Both the position numbers and the translations under genes were made by a program. A DNA stretch of 64,000 bases, taken from contig JAFQCI010000076.1 in assembly GCA_017416505.1 (NCBI GenBank), forward strand, positions 1 through 64,000, in the 5' to 3' direction. Positions 44,580 through 52,516 of the stretch are shown piece by piece (position 1 is the first letter of the stretch; each line of letters opens with the position of its first letter). Under the pieces are notes generated by a model, which was not told where the DNA came from, made no database searches, and was given only the letters and a program-made list of their open reading frames with translations. This DNA comes from Lachnospiraceae bacterium. Its GTDB lineage: Bacteria > Bacillota_A > Clostridia > Lachnospirales > Lachnospiraceae.

Positions 44580-45146
44580 ATGAACAAAGGAGAATATGGG
44601 TATTTACAAAAATATCGAAAAGAAGAATTAAAGAAAACCTTATTATTGGGATTGGTAATTTTAACAGGCGCATTGATTTGCTTGGCAGTCCTAAAAACAA
44701 CAAAGCATATTATTATTCTGATTCCTATTTTAGCCAGTCTGCCTTTTGCCAAATCGTTGATAAACTGGTTTATGGTAGCAAAATATAAGTTCGTTTCGAA
44801 AGAGGATTATGAAGAACTAAGTCAGCTTCTGGATGAGGATGAAAAATTATTAGCAGAATTGACCTTTGTAACAAAGGAAAGTATGTTTTATCTTCCCATT
44901 GTATGGATTTGTGAAAATCAGGTCTTCTTTTTATATGAAAAAGGACTTACTAAGCTTACAGGGGAACAAATAAATCATGAAATAACAGATTTAATAAAGA
45001 GAACCGGATACACTTGTAAGATAGTTCTTTGCAGTGATTACAAGGATTTAGTAGATAAAATAAAGAAAAGAACCAAAAAGAAAGATAAGGATTACAGCAA
45101 GACAGTAAATAATCTTTCTCAACGCTTTTTGGACCAATCGGTATAG
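44580..45146 (+). CDS. Membrane protein of unknown function
   Basis: The 188-residue product has two membrane segments (about 21-39 and 45-62) and a soluble C-terminal part of about 120 residues with a lysine-rich end. No family was recognised. It is 16 bases after the SDR gene and followed by an RluA-type synthase 16 bases later, so it is inside an operon. Confidence 0.65.
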   Translation: MNKGEYGYLQKYRKEELKKTLLLGLVILTGALICLAVLKTTKHIIILIPILASLPFAKSLINWFMVAKYKFVSKEDYEELSQLLDEDEKLLAELTFVTKESMFYLPIVWICENQVFFLYEKGLTKLTGEQINHEITDLIKRTGYTCKIVLCSDYKDLVDKIKKRTKKKDKDYSKTVNNLSQRFLDQSV

Positions 45147-45162
45147 TTTTTTAGGAGTTGCT

Positions 45163-46134
45163 ATGAAAGAAATTATTGTGAATCGAAATGAAGCAGGACA
45201 AAGACTGGATAAGCTGCTTGGAAAATATCTTAATCAGGCGCCAAAGAGTTTTATTTATAAAATGCTTCGTAAGAAAAATATAAAGTTAAATGATAAAAAG
45301 GCAGAGGGAAATGAGATTTTAAAAGAGCAGGATAGTATCAAGTTATTTTTATCAGAAGAAACCATTGCTTCCTTTCAAAATCATGATAAGAAATTACCCC
45401 TGGCCGATAGAAAAGTGGAATTGGACATTGTTTATCAGGATGAGGATGTTATTTTTGTAAATAAACCTGCAGGAATGCTTTCTCAAAAAGCAGATGCAAA
45501 TGATATATCTTTAAATGAACATCTGCTTTCTTATGTGATAAAACAAAATATTTTAAAAGAAGAAGAATTGGTCCATTTTCGCCCTTCTGTTTGTAACAGA
45601 CTGGATAGAAATACCAGCGGTTTGGTTTTGTGCGGAATTTCCTTAAAAGGATTACAGGAACTGTCAGAGGCATTGAGAGAACGAACGGTTCAAAAGTATT
45701 ATCTAACTATTGTCAAAGGAGTGGTTACTAAATCAGGGAAAATAGAAGGATATCTTTATAAGGATGAGCAAAAAAATACAGTAATCATGAAAAAAGAAAA
45801 ATCCAAAGATTCTTCCTATGTACGAACAGAATATGAACCTGTTTCCAATAACGGAACTTATACCTTATTAAAAGTCCATTTAATTACAGGAAAAACTCAT
45901 CAAATTCGTGCCTGTTTGTCATTGATTGGTTTTCCAATTCTAGGGGACAGTAAATATGGGGATATTTTGACGAACCAGGAAATGAAAAAAGACTATTCAT
46001 TAAAGTTTCAACTGCTACATAGTTATCAAGTAGTATTTCCAGAAGATTTTTCCTTAAAAACATTGGCAGGAAAGACTGTAACAGCTAAGTTACCAATACA
46101 GTTTTTAAAAATGAAAAAAGGATTAAATCTTTAG
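45163..46134 (+). CDS. RluA-family pseudouridine synthase
   Basis: A 323-residue synthase: S4 domain (about 10-65), then HFRPSVCNRLDRNTSGLVLCG with the catalytic aspartate in NRLDRNTSG and KTHQIRACLSLIGFPILGD. Two extra features are the LADRKVELDIVYQDEDVIFVNKPAGM block and a charged internal segment. It modifies rRNA or tRNA uridines; the site is unknown. TAGGAG precedes the ATG. Confidence 0.92.
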   Translation: MKEIIVNRNEAGQRLDKLLGKYLNQAPKSFIYKMLRKKNIKLNDKKAEGNEILKEQDSIKLFLSEETIASFQNHDKKLPLADRKVELDIVYQDEDVIFVNKPAGMLSQKADANDISLNEHLLSYVIKQNILKEEELVHFRPSVCNRLDRNTSGLVLCGISLKGLQELSEALRERTVQKYYLTIVKGVVTKSGKIEGYLYKDEQKNTVIMKKEKSKDSSYVRTEYEPVSNNGTYTLLKVHLITGKTHQIRACLSLIGFPILGDSKYGDILTNQEMKKDYSLKFQLLHSYQVVFPEDFSLKTLAGKTVTAKLPIQFLKMKKGLNL

Positions 46135-46249
46135 TGGCGTAGGATTGTTAAAGTGTTTTGAAACAGGGAGAGTGCGTTCTTTATTGGCTTAGGATAATAA
46201 GAAATACACCAGTAGTGCGTTGTTTTAATTGTGAAAGGAGGACTTTTAT

Positions 46250-46795
46250 ATGCCAACATGGAATTCGAGAGGTCTTCGTGGAGCATCATTAGAAGAACTT
46301 ATTAATGTAACCAACGAGAAGTATCGGGAAAAAAAACTTGCGTTGGTTCAAAAAATTCCGACTCCAATAAAACCAATAAAAATTGATAAAGAAACCAGAC
46401 ATATTACATTAGCATATTTTGACCAGAAAAGTACTGTGGATTATATTGGAATTGCCCAGGGATATGCTGTGGCATTTGATGCTAAGGAATGTGCCAAAGA
46501 TACCTTTCCGCTGGCGAACATTCATCCGCATCAGGTTGAGTTTATGAAAGAATTTGAAGAACAAAAGGGAATTTGTTTTTTAATTTTATATTTTTCCCAA
46601 AGGGATGTTTATTATTATCTTCGCTATTTTGAAATGCAGCTTTTTTTTCAAAGGGTAAAAGAAGGAAAAGCAAAGCAGTTTCGGTTTGATGAATTAAATC
46701 CGGAATATATTATTGAAAGAAAAGGACTCTATTTATGTTATCTGGATTGTTTAAATAAAGATTTAATGGAGCGGAGCATGGTTTCTGACTTATAA
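46250..46795 (+). CDS. recU: Holliday junction resolvase RecU
   Basis: The 181-residue nuclease resolves recombination intermediates and works with RuvAB. The catalytic region DYIGIAQGYAVAFDAKEC (D, E, K residues) and the FPLANIHPHQVEFMKEFEEQKGICFLILYF segment are typical. An N-terminal NVTNEKYREK with IPTPIKP follows the RecU pattern. GAAAGGAGG precedes the ATG. Nothing is seen in the 115 bases before it. Confidence 0.92.
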   Translation: MPTWNSRGLRGASLEELINVTNEKYREKKLALVQKIPTPIKPIKIDKETRHITLAYFDQKSTVDYIGIAQGYAVAFDAKECAKDTFPLANIHPHQVEFMKEFEEQKGICFLILYFSQRDVYYYLRYFEMQLFFQRVKEGKAKQFRFDELNPEYIIERKGLYLCYLDCLNKDLMERSMVSDL

Positions 46796-46806
46796 TGTAC
46801 CTTGTA

Positions 46807-46836
46807 AAAGACTTGACATTGTTAAGTCTTTTTTTT
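46807..46836 (+). terminator. Terminator of recU overlapping the his promoter
   Basis: AAAGACTT pairs with AAGTCTTT over a 9-base loop and runs into eight T residues. The -35 box of the hisZ promoter is in the loop and the end of the 5' arm. Confidence 0.85.
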
Positions 46837-46841
46837 ATAAT
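46813..46841 (+). promoter_or_regulatory. Consensus sigma-A promoter of the his operon
   Basis: TTGACA and TATAAT match consensus exactly and are 17 bases apart. The transcript starts about 75 bases before hisZ. Confidence 0.88.
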
Positions 46842-46920
46842 AGATAAGATTTATCTTTGTTGGATAAGTACTTTAATTCGGTAAATCATTAAAGAATATA
46901 GAAAGGAAATCAAAGATATC

Positions 46921-48180
46921 ATGATGAAAGATAGTTTGTTACATACACCAGAAGGTGTAAGAGATATTTATGGGGAAGAGTATAGAAAAAAAGAATGGAT
47001 AGAAGGAAAGCTACACGATGTGTTAAGACGACATTGTTTTTTGGATATACAAACACCAACTTTTGAATTTTACGATATTTTTAATCGTGAAAAAGGTTCT
47101 GCCATTTCAAAAGATATGTATAAATTTTTTGACCGTGACAATAACACATTGGTATTAAGACCGGATATGACACCTTCCATCGCAAGATGTGTATCAAAGT
47201 ATTTTTCAGAAAAAGATATGCCTCTTCGTTTAGGATATTGCGGTAACACCTTTATTAACAGTCCGAAATATCAAGGAAAGCTAAAGGAAACCACAAATTT
47301 AGGAGCAGAATTATTAGGTGATGATACCTCCATTGCGGATGCTGAAATCATTGCAACAGTGATTGAAGGCTTTTTAGCAATTGGATTAAAAGAATTCCAG
47401 ATTTCCATCGGACATGTTGGTTTCTTTAAGGGATTGATTGAACAGGCTGGTTTAGATAGTGATACAGAAATCGAATTCAAGGAATTTATTAATAAAAAGA
47501 ATTTCTTTGGTTTAGAACAAAAGATTTCTCAAATCGATTTACAACCTAACATTGCAGAGGCTTTTATTTCTATTGATGAATTAAATGGTGGAATTGAAGT
47601 AATTAATGAGGCAAAGAAATTTGCGGATAATAAGGTTTCAAAAGAAGCTTTGGAACGTTTAGAAAAAGTAAATCAGGCATTGGAATATTTCGGTTATGAA
47701 AAATATGTTTCATATGACTTAGGTATGCTTAGCAGATATGATTATTATACCGGAGTTATCATTAAAGGATATACATATGGAATCGGAGATGCTGTAGTTC
47801 GTGGTGGTCGTTATAATAATTTAATGAAACAATTTGGAGAAGATTTACCAGCCATCGGTTTTTCTTTTGTAGTAGATGATATTTTAGCTGCTATGAATCG
47901 TCAGAAATTAGATATAAAAGCTGCTTTTCAAGCAAGTATGTGTTTGTATGAAAGAGCAAATCAGCAACAGGCAGTAAGATTTGCCAGTGAATGCAGAAAT
48001 AAAGGAGAAAATATAGCATTAACCCGTAAATCTTCTAAGAAATCCATTGAAGAATATTTGCAATGTGCGAAAATAAATCATTATTCAAAAGTAATTTATT
48101 TTGACCATGGAGATAAGGTAAGCGTTTACGATGTAGAAACAGGAAAAGAAGAAAAATCAGATTATAAGGATTTTATTTAA
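46921..48180 (+). CDS. hisZ: ATP phosphoribosyltransferase regulatory subunit HisZ
   Basis: A 419-residue paralogue of histidyl-tRNA synthetase catalytic domain (DIQTPTFEFYDIF, LRPDMTPSIARCVSKYF, SRYDYYTGVIIKGYT, GGRYNNLM) without aminoacylation function; it binds short HisG and gives histidine feedback. The start could be ATG 46921 or 46924 (MM). GAAAGG is upstream. HisZ occurs only with the short HisG that is encoded next. Confidence 0.94.
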   Translation: MMKDSLLHTPEGVRDIYGEEYRKKEWIEGKLHDVLRRHCFLDIQTPTFEFYDIFNREKGSAISKDMYKFFDRDNNTLVLRPDMTPSIARCVSKYFSEKDMPLRLGYCGNTFINSPKYQGKLKETTNLGAELLGDDTSIADAEIIATVIEGFLAIGLKEFQISIGHVGFFKGLIEQAGLDSDTEIEFKEFINKKNFFGLEQKISQIDLQPNIAEAFISIDELNGGIEVINEAKKFADNKVSKEALERLEKVNQALEYFGYEKYVSYDLGMLSRYDYYTGVIIKGYTYGIGDAVVRGGRYNNLMKQFGEDLPAIGFSFVVDDILAAMNRQKLDIKAAFQASMCLYERANQQQAVRFASECRNKGENIALTRKSSKKSIEEYLQCAKINHYSKVIYFDHGDKVSVYDVETGKEEKSDYKDFI

Positions 48181-48226
48181 ATCATCTGTGTAAAAAGCAG
48201 AATATGAAGAAAGGCTTGGTCAAATT

Positions 48227-48877
48227 ATGAGATATTTAACATTTGCGTTGGCAAAGGGACGTTTAGCAAAGAAAACCTTGAAATTATTAGAAAAAGTAGG
48301 AATTACCTGCGAGGAAATGAAAGACCCGGATACAAGAAAACTGATTTTTGTAAATGAAGAGTTAAAGGTTAAATTTTTCCTTGCAAAGGCAACGGATGTT
48401 CCTACCTATGTAGAATATGGTGCTGCTGATATTGGTGTCGTAGGGCGTGATACCATATTGGAAGAGGGAAGAAATTTATTTGAAGTAATGGACTTAGGTT
48501 ATGGAAAGTGCAAGATGTGTGTATGTGGGCCGGAATCTGCCAGAGAATTACTGAAAAAGAATGAATTGATTCGAGTTGCCAGTAAATATCCAAACATTGC
48601 AAAGGATTATTTTTATAATGTAAGACATCAGACTGTAGAAATGATTAAGTTGAACGGTTCTGTAGAATTGGCACCTATCGTAGGACTTTCAGAAGTAATC
48701 GTTGATATTGTGGAAACAGGAGCAACATTAAGAGAGAATGGCTTGGAAGTGTTAGAAGAGATTTGTGATTTATCAGCCAGAATTGTGGTAAATCAGGTAA
48801 GTCTTAAGATGGAACATGAAAGAATCTCTAAATTACTGAAAGATTTAAAGACTGTTTTACAGGAAGAAAATAATTAA
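48227..48877 (+). CDS. hisG: ATP phosphoribosyltransferase, short form HisG
   Basis: The 216-residue short-form HisG does the first step of histidine synthesis (phosphoribosyl-ATP formation). It has ALAKGRLAKKTLKLLE, ATDVPTYVEYGAADIGVVG and VDIVETGATLRENGLEVLE, and it lacks the C-terminal regulatory domain, which fits with HisZ. A good ribosome-binding site is not obvious; AAAGG is 13 bases upstream. Confidence 0.94.
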   Translation: MRYLTFALAKGRLAKKTLKLLEKVGITCEEMKDPDTRKLIFVNEELKVKFFLAKATDVPTYVEYGAADIGVVGRDTILEEGRNLFEVMDLGYGKCKMCVCGPESARELLKKNELIRVASKYPNIAKDYFYNVRHQTVEMIKLNGSVELAPIVGLSEVIVDIVETGATLRENGLEVLEEICDLSARIVVNQVSLKMEHERISKLLKDLKTVLQEENN

Positions 48878-48879
48878 AA

Positions 48880-48942
48880 TGATACCAGGGTCAAACGGTC
48901 ATACTTTTCATGCTTATATGAAAAAGTACGACTTTGTGTCCC
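48880..48942 (+). promoter_or_regulatory. Structured spacer between hisG and hisD
   Basis: GGG..CAAA..GTC..TACTTTTCAT pairs with ATGAAAAAGTA..GAC..TTTG..CCC to give a long bulged hairpin (48888-48942). The left part TGATACCAGGGTCAAA is also present as reverse complement at 56498-56513. No T run follows, so a terminator is unlikely. Confidence 0.45.
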
Positions 48943-48973
48943 GCAAAACATGAGAAAGTAAAAGGTGATAGTT

Positions 48974-50263
48974 ATGAGAATAATTGAATTAAATGAAAAT
49001 GAAATCTCTAATATTTTAAATGATCTTTTAAAGAGAAGTCCTAATAACTACGGAGAATACGAAGGAAGAGTAAAAGACATTCTAGATAATGTAAAAGAAA
49101 AAGGAGATGCAGCTTTATTTGAATATACAAAGAATTTCGATAAAGCAGACATCAATGAAGGAAATATCCTTGTTACAGAGGAAGAAATTCAGGCAGCATA
49201 TCAAAGTGTAGAACCCTCTTTGGTTGAAGTAATTCGTAAAGCAATTAAAAATATCAGAGAATATCATGAGAAGCAACGCCAGTACAGCTGGTTTGATTCT
49301 AAGCCAAATGGAAGTATGTTAGGTCAAAAAATAACAGCATTGTCAAGAGTAGGTGTATATGTTCCAGGTGGAAAGGCAGCATATCCTTCTTCTGTTCTTA
49401 TGAATATCATTCCTGCAAAAGTAGCAGGAGTAGAAGAAATTATTATGACAACACCTCCAAACAAGGATGGAGTGGTAAATCCAGGTACCTTAGTTGCGGC
49501 AAAGGAAGCCGGTGCAGATAAGATTTATAAAGTGGGTGGTGCCCAGGCAATCGGTGCAATGGCGTATGGAACAAAGTCCATTCCAAAAGTAGATAAAATC
49601 GTAGGCCCTGGTAACATTTATGTGGCATTAGCGAAGAAAGCCGTTTATGGACATGTAAGCATTGATTCTATCGCAGGCCCAAGTGAAATTTTAGTATTAG
49701 CAGATGAAACTGCGAATCCAAGATATGTTGCTGCAGATTTATTATCTCAGGCAGAACATGACGAACTGGCAAGTGCGATTTTAGTTACTACCAGCATGGA
49801 ATTAGCTAAGAAAGTGGAAGAAGAAGTTAAGAAGTTTGTAGCAGTGCTTTCCAGAAAAGAAATTATGGAAAAATCTCTTGAAAATTATGGATATTTATTG
49901 GTTGCAAAAGATATGGAACAGGCCATTCAGGTAACCAATGAAATCGCATCAGAACATTTGGAAATCGTAACCAAGGACCCATTCATGGTTATGACAAAAA
50001 TTAAGAATGCAGGCGCTATCTTCATTGGTGAATATAGTTCCGAACCTTTGGGAGATTATTTCGCAGGACCAAATCATGTACTTCCTACCAATGGTACAGC
50101 AAAGTTTTTCTCACCATTAAGTGTGGATGATTTTATTAAAAAATCCAGCATTATTTATTTCTCAAAGGAAGCCTTAGAACCATTGCACAAGGATATTGAA
50201 CAGTTTGCTACAGCAGAACAACTGACTGCCCATGCAAATTCCATCCGGGTGCGCTTTGAATAA
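48974..50263 (+). CDS. hisD: Histidinol dehydrogenase HisD
   Basis: The 429-residue zinc enzyme oxidises histidinol to histidine in two steps. Landmarks are YVPGGKAAYPSSVLMN, GGAQAIGAMAYGT, the segment VDKIVGPGNIYV, AGPSEILVLAD, QAEHDELASAIL and EHLEIVTKDP. AAAGGTGA at 48960-48967 selects ATG 48974; the open frame begins at a GTG three codons earlier. hisB starts 13 bases later. Confidence 0.95.
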   Translation: MRIIELNENEISNILNDLLKRSPNNYGEYEGRVKDILDNVKEKGDAALFEYTKNFDKADINEGNILVTEEEIQAAYQSVEPSLVEVIRKAIKNIREYHEKQRQYSWFDSKPNGSMLGQKITALSRVGVYVPGGKAAYPSSVLMNIIPAKVAGVEEIIMTTPPNKDGVVNPGTLVAAKEAGADKIYKVGGAQAIGAMAYGTKSIPKVDKIVGPGNIYVALAKKAVYGHVSIDSIAGPSEILVLADETANPRYVAADLLSQAEHDELASAILVTTSMELAKKVEEEVKKFVAVLSRKEIMEKSLENYGYLLVAKDMEQAIQVTNEIASEHLEIVTKDPFMVMTKIKNAGAIFIGEYSSEPLGDYFAGPNHVLPTNGTAKFFSPLSVDDFIKKSSIIYFSKEALEPLHKDIEQFATAEQLTAHANSIRVRFE

Positions 50264-50276
50264 AGGGGGCAGTTTG

Positions 50277-50864
50277 ATGCAACGAATCACAGTAGTAGAA
50301 AGAAAAACAAAGGAAACGGATATCAAATGTGAACTTAATTTAGATGGAAGTGGTATTGCTGAAGTTGCAACCGGAATTGGTTTTTTTGACCATATGTTGA
50401 CCAGCTTTGCAAGACATGGATTTTTTGACCTTCGACTGGTAGCTGAGGGAGATTTATATGTAGACAGCCATCATACCATTGAAGATGTGGGAATCGTGTT
50501 AGGACAGGCAATCAAAAAAGCATTGGGAGAAAAAAATGGAATCAAACGATATGGTTCCTTCACCCTTCCTATGGACGAAACCTTGATTTTATGTGCTTTG
50601 GATTTGTCTTCCCGTCCATATTTTTGTTTTGATGTTGAATTTACAGTAGATAAAGTAGGATATTTTGATACAGAAATGGTAAAAGAATTTTTCTATGCGA
50701 TTTCTTATTCTGCAGGAATGAATCTTCACATTAAACAATTAGCTGGAAGTAATAATCATCATATTATTGAGGCCTGTTTTAAAGCCTTTGCCAAGGCATT
50801 AGACGAGGCTGTTTCCTTTGACCCAAGAATTAAAGATGTATTATCTACCAAAGGTTCTTTATAA
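50277..50864 (+). CDS. hisB: Imidazoleglycerol-phosphate dehydratase HisB
   Basis: The 195-residue monofunctional dehydratase has the metal-binding GFFDHMLTSFARHG and DSHHTIEDVGI motifs and the closing SNNHHIIEACFKAFAKAL. AAGGGGG sets ATG 50277; the frame is open 15 codons further into hisD. It dehydrates imidazoleglycerol-phosphate to imidazole acetol phosphate. Confidence 0.95.
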   Translation: MQRITVVERKTKETDIKCELNLDGSGIAEVATGIGFFDHMLTSFARHGFFDLRLVAEGDLYVDSHHTIEDVGIVLGQAIKKALGEKNGIKRYGSFTLPMDETLILCALDLSSRPYFCFDVEFTVDKVGYFDTEMVKEFFYAISYSAGMNLHIKQLAGSNNHHIIEACFKAFAKALDEAVSFDPRIKDVLSTKGSL

Positions 50865-50943
50865 TTCAGTCAGAATAAGAGATATTATTAATTTAACTCT
50901 ATATCCGGTCTAATGGATGAGTTTATTACATTATTAAATTTGA

Positions 50944-50972
50944 TTGATATTTTCAAAGAATCATAGTAAAAT
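50944..50972 (+). promoter_or_regulatory. Sigma-A promoter of the HisF-like/HisIE gene
   Basis: TTGATA and TAAAAT are 17 bases apart, 34 bases before ATG 51007. It indicates that this gene is a separate transcription unit from hisZGDB. Confidence 0.7.
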
Positions 50973-51006
50973 AAAAGGTAGCAGTTTACGAAAGGAAGTT
51001 TATGTT

Positions 51007-52269
51007 ATGAACTATACAAAAGTAATTCCATGTTTAGACTTAGATAATGCCCTTGAAATGGCAAGATTTTATAATGATGTGGGAGCAGATGAAATTGCCT
51101 ATTTTGACAGTAAATGTACCAAAGAAGGCAGAGAAGCTAACATTGAAGCCATAAAGGAAATTACACGCCAGATTGATATTCCATTGATTGTATGTGGTGG
51201 TATTAAGAAATTAGAAGACGTTAAGAAGATTCTTTATGCCGGTGCTGCAAAGGTATGTATGAAATCCGCAGCATTAAATAACAAAGGTCTGGTAACTGAA
51301 GTTGCAGAACGTTTCGGTTCAGAGCGTCTGATTGTTACTATCGATTTAAGCGAGGTTTCCGATGCAGTTGCCTATGCAAAGGAATTGCAAAAGCTTGGTG
51401 CCGGAGAATTATTATTGCTTCATAATGGACAGGTTCCTGATTATGTAGAAAAAGTAAAAGAAATCAAAAACGCAGTTACGATTCCGGTAATTATTTCTTC
51501 CTACAGCACCAGTGGAACAGAAGTGGCTGGTTTAATCAATGCCACTGGAGCAGAAACCGTTTCTTTATACAATCTTGAAAAAATGGATATTATGGAAATG
51601 AAACAAGAAATGGCAAAGGAACACATTGAAGTGAACACGTTCCAAAGCAAGGTAAGTTTCGATTTATTTAAGTTGGATGAAAAAGGATTGATTCCTTGTA
51701 TTGTTCAGGATTATAAGACCAGCGAAGTATTAATGATGGCTTATATGAACAGGGAAGCTTTTGAAAATACCATTAAGACCGGTAAAATGACTTATTATAG
51801 CAGAAGCAGACAGGCTTTATGGGTAAAAGGCGAAACTTCAGGATGTTATCAGTTCGTAAAGGAACTAAAGTTAGATTGCGATAATGATACGATTTTAGCT
51901 AAGGTTTCTCAAATTGGTGCAGCATGTCATACCGGTTCCAGAAGTTGTTTCTTTACAGAACTGGTAAAGAAGGAATATGATGATACCAATCCATTAACGG
52001 TATTTGAAGATGTTATGAAAGTAATTCTTGACCGTAAGAAGAATCCAAAGGAAGGTTCTTATACGAATTATCTATTTGATAAAGGGATTGATAAGATATT
52101 AAAGAAAGTCGGAGAAGAAGCTACTGAAATCGTGATTGCTGCGAAAAATCCGGATGCAGAAGAATTAAAATACGAAATTTCAGATTTGCTATATCACATG
52201 ATGGTGCTTATGGCTGAAAAATCTGTAACATGGAAAGATGTTACGGACGAACTTGCAGATAGAAGATAG
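51007..52269 (+). CDS. hisIE: Fusion: HisF-like degenerate barrel with HisIE
   Basis: The 420-residue protein has three parts. Residues 1-210 are HisF/HisA-like, with catalytic-type aspartates D11 (IPCLD) and D113 (VTID), but loop 1 after the first strand (about 17 residues) and the phosphate-loop sequences are missing. Residues 222-316 are HisI ([43 protein letters not shown]). Residues 352-404 are HisE ([26 protein letters not shown]). HisI and HisE do steps 2 and 3. AAAGGAAG sets ATG 51007. Confidence 0.88.
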   Translation: MNYTKVIPCLDLDNALEMARFYNDVGADEIAYFDSKCTKEGREANIEAIKEITRQIDIPLIVCGGIKKLEDVKKILYAGAAKVCMKSAALNNKGLVTEVAERFGSERLIVTIDLSEVSDAVAYAKELQKLGAGELLLLHNGQVPDYVEKVKEIKNAVTIPVIISSYSTSGTEVAGLINATGAETVSLYNLEKMDIMEMKQEMAKEHIEVNTFQSKVSFDLFKLDEKGLIPCIVQDYKTSEVLMMAYMNREAFENTIKTGKMTYYSRSRQALWVKGETSGCYQFVKELKLDCDNDTILAKVSQIGAACHTGSRSCFFTELVKKEYDDTNPLTVFEDVMKVILDRKKNPKEGSYTNYLFDKGIDKILKKVGEEATEIVIAAKNPDAEELKYEISDLLYHMMVLMAEKSVTWKDVTDELADRR

Positions 52270-52371
52270 AAGAATGTATTAAAGAAAGAGAACAAATAGT
52301 CTGTTACAAGCAGAAATTAAACATTGACTTTTTTGTTTTTCTATAAAAACGTTCTTGGAATGGAGGATTTT

Positions 52372-52497
52372 ATGGAAGCTCTATTAAGTGAATTTGGTGT
52401 TTATTTATTTAAATATGTAGTGTTGATGGCGGTTGCAGTCTGTGGAGTTATGATTGGTATTCAAATAAAAAAGAAAAAAAGTGATAAGGCTGAATAA
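52372..52497 (+). CDS. Small single-span membrane peptide
   Basis: The 41-residue peptide MEALLSEFGVYLFKYVVLMA continues with a hydrophobic stretch and ends in a basic KKKKSDKAE tail, so it has one membrane helix (about 9-30). GGAGG lies six bases upstream. It stops 19 bases before alaS. Similar short peptides near alaS are plausible in related genomes, but I could not check. Function unknown. Confidence 0.65.
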   Translation: MEALLSEFGVYLFKYVVLMAVAVCGVMIGIQIKKKKSDKAE

Positions 52498-52516
52498 CCT
52501 TGGGAGGACATAACAA

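Noticed and set aside
46135..46249. Direct repeat in the gap before recU (GGCGTAGGAT and GGCTTAGGAT)
   Set aside because: The similarity is limited to about ten bases with mismatch and has no structure or coding context.
46842..46920. T-box or his leader peptide before hisZ
   Set aside because: The leader is under 80 bases with no run of His codons and no T-box TGGN element or specifier-like stem that I could see.
52324..52347. Promoter TTGACT with TATAAA before the small membrane peptide
   Set aside because: The boxes are only 12 bases apart, too close for a sigma-A promoter.
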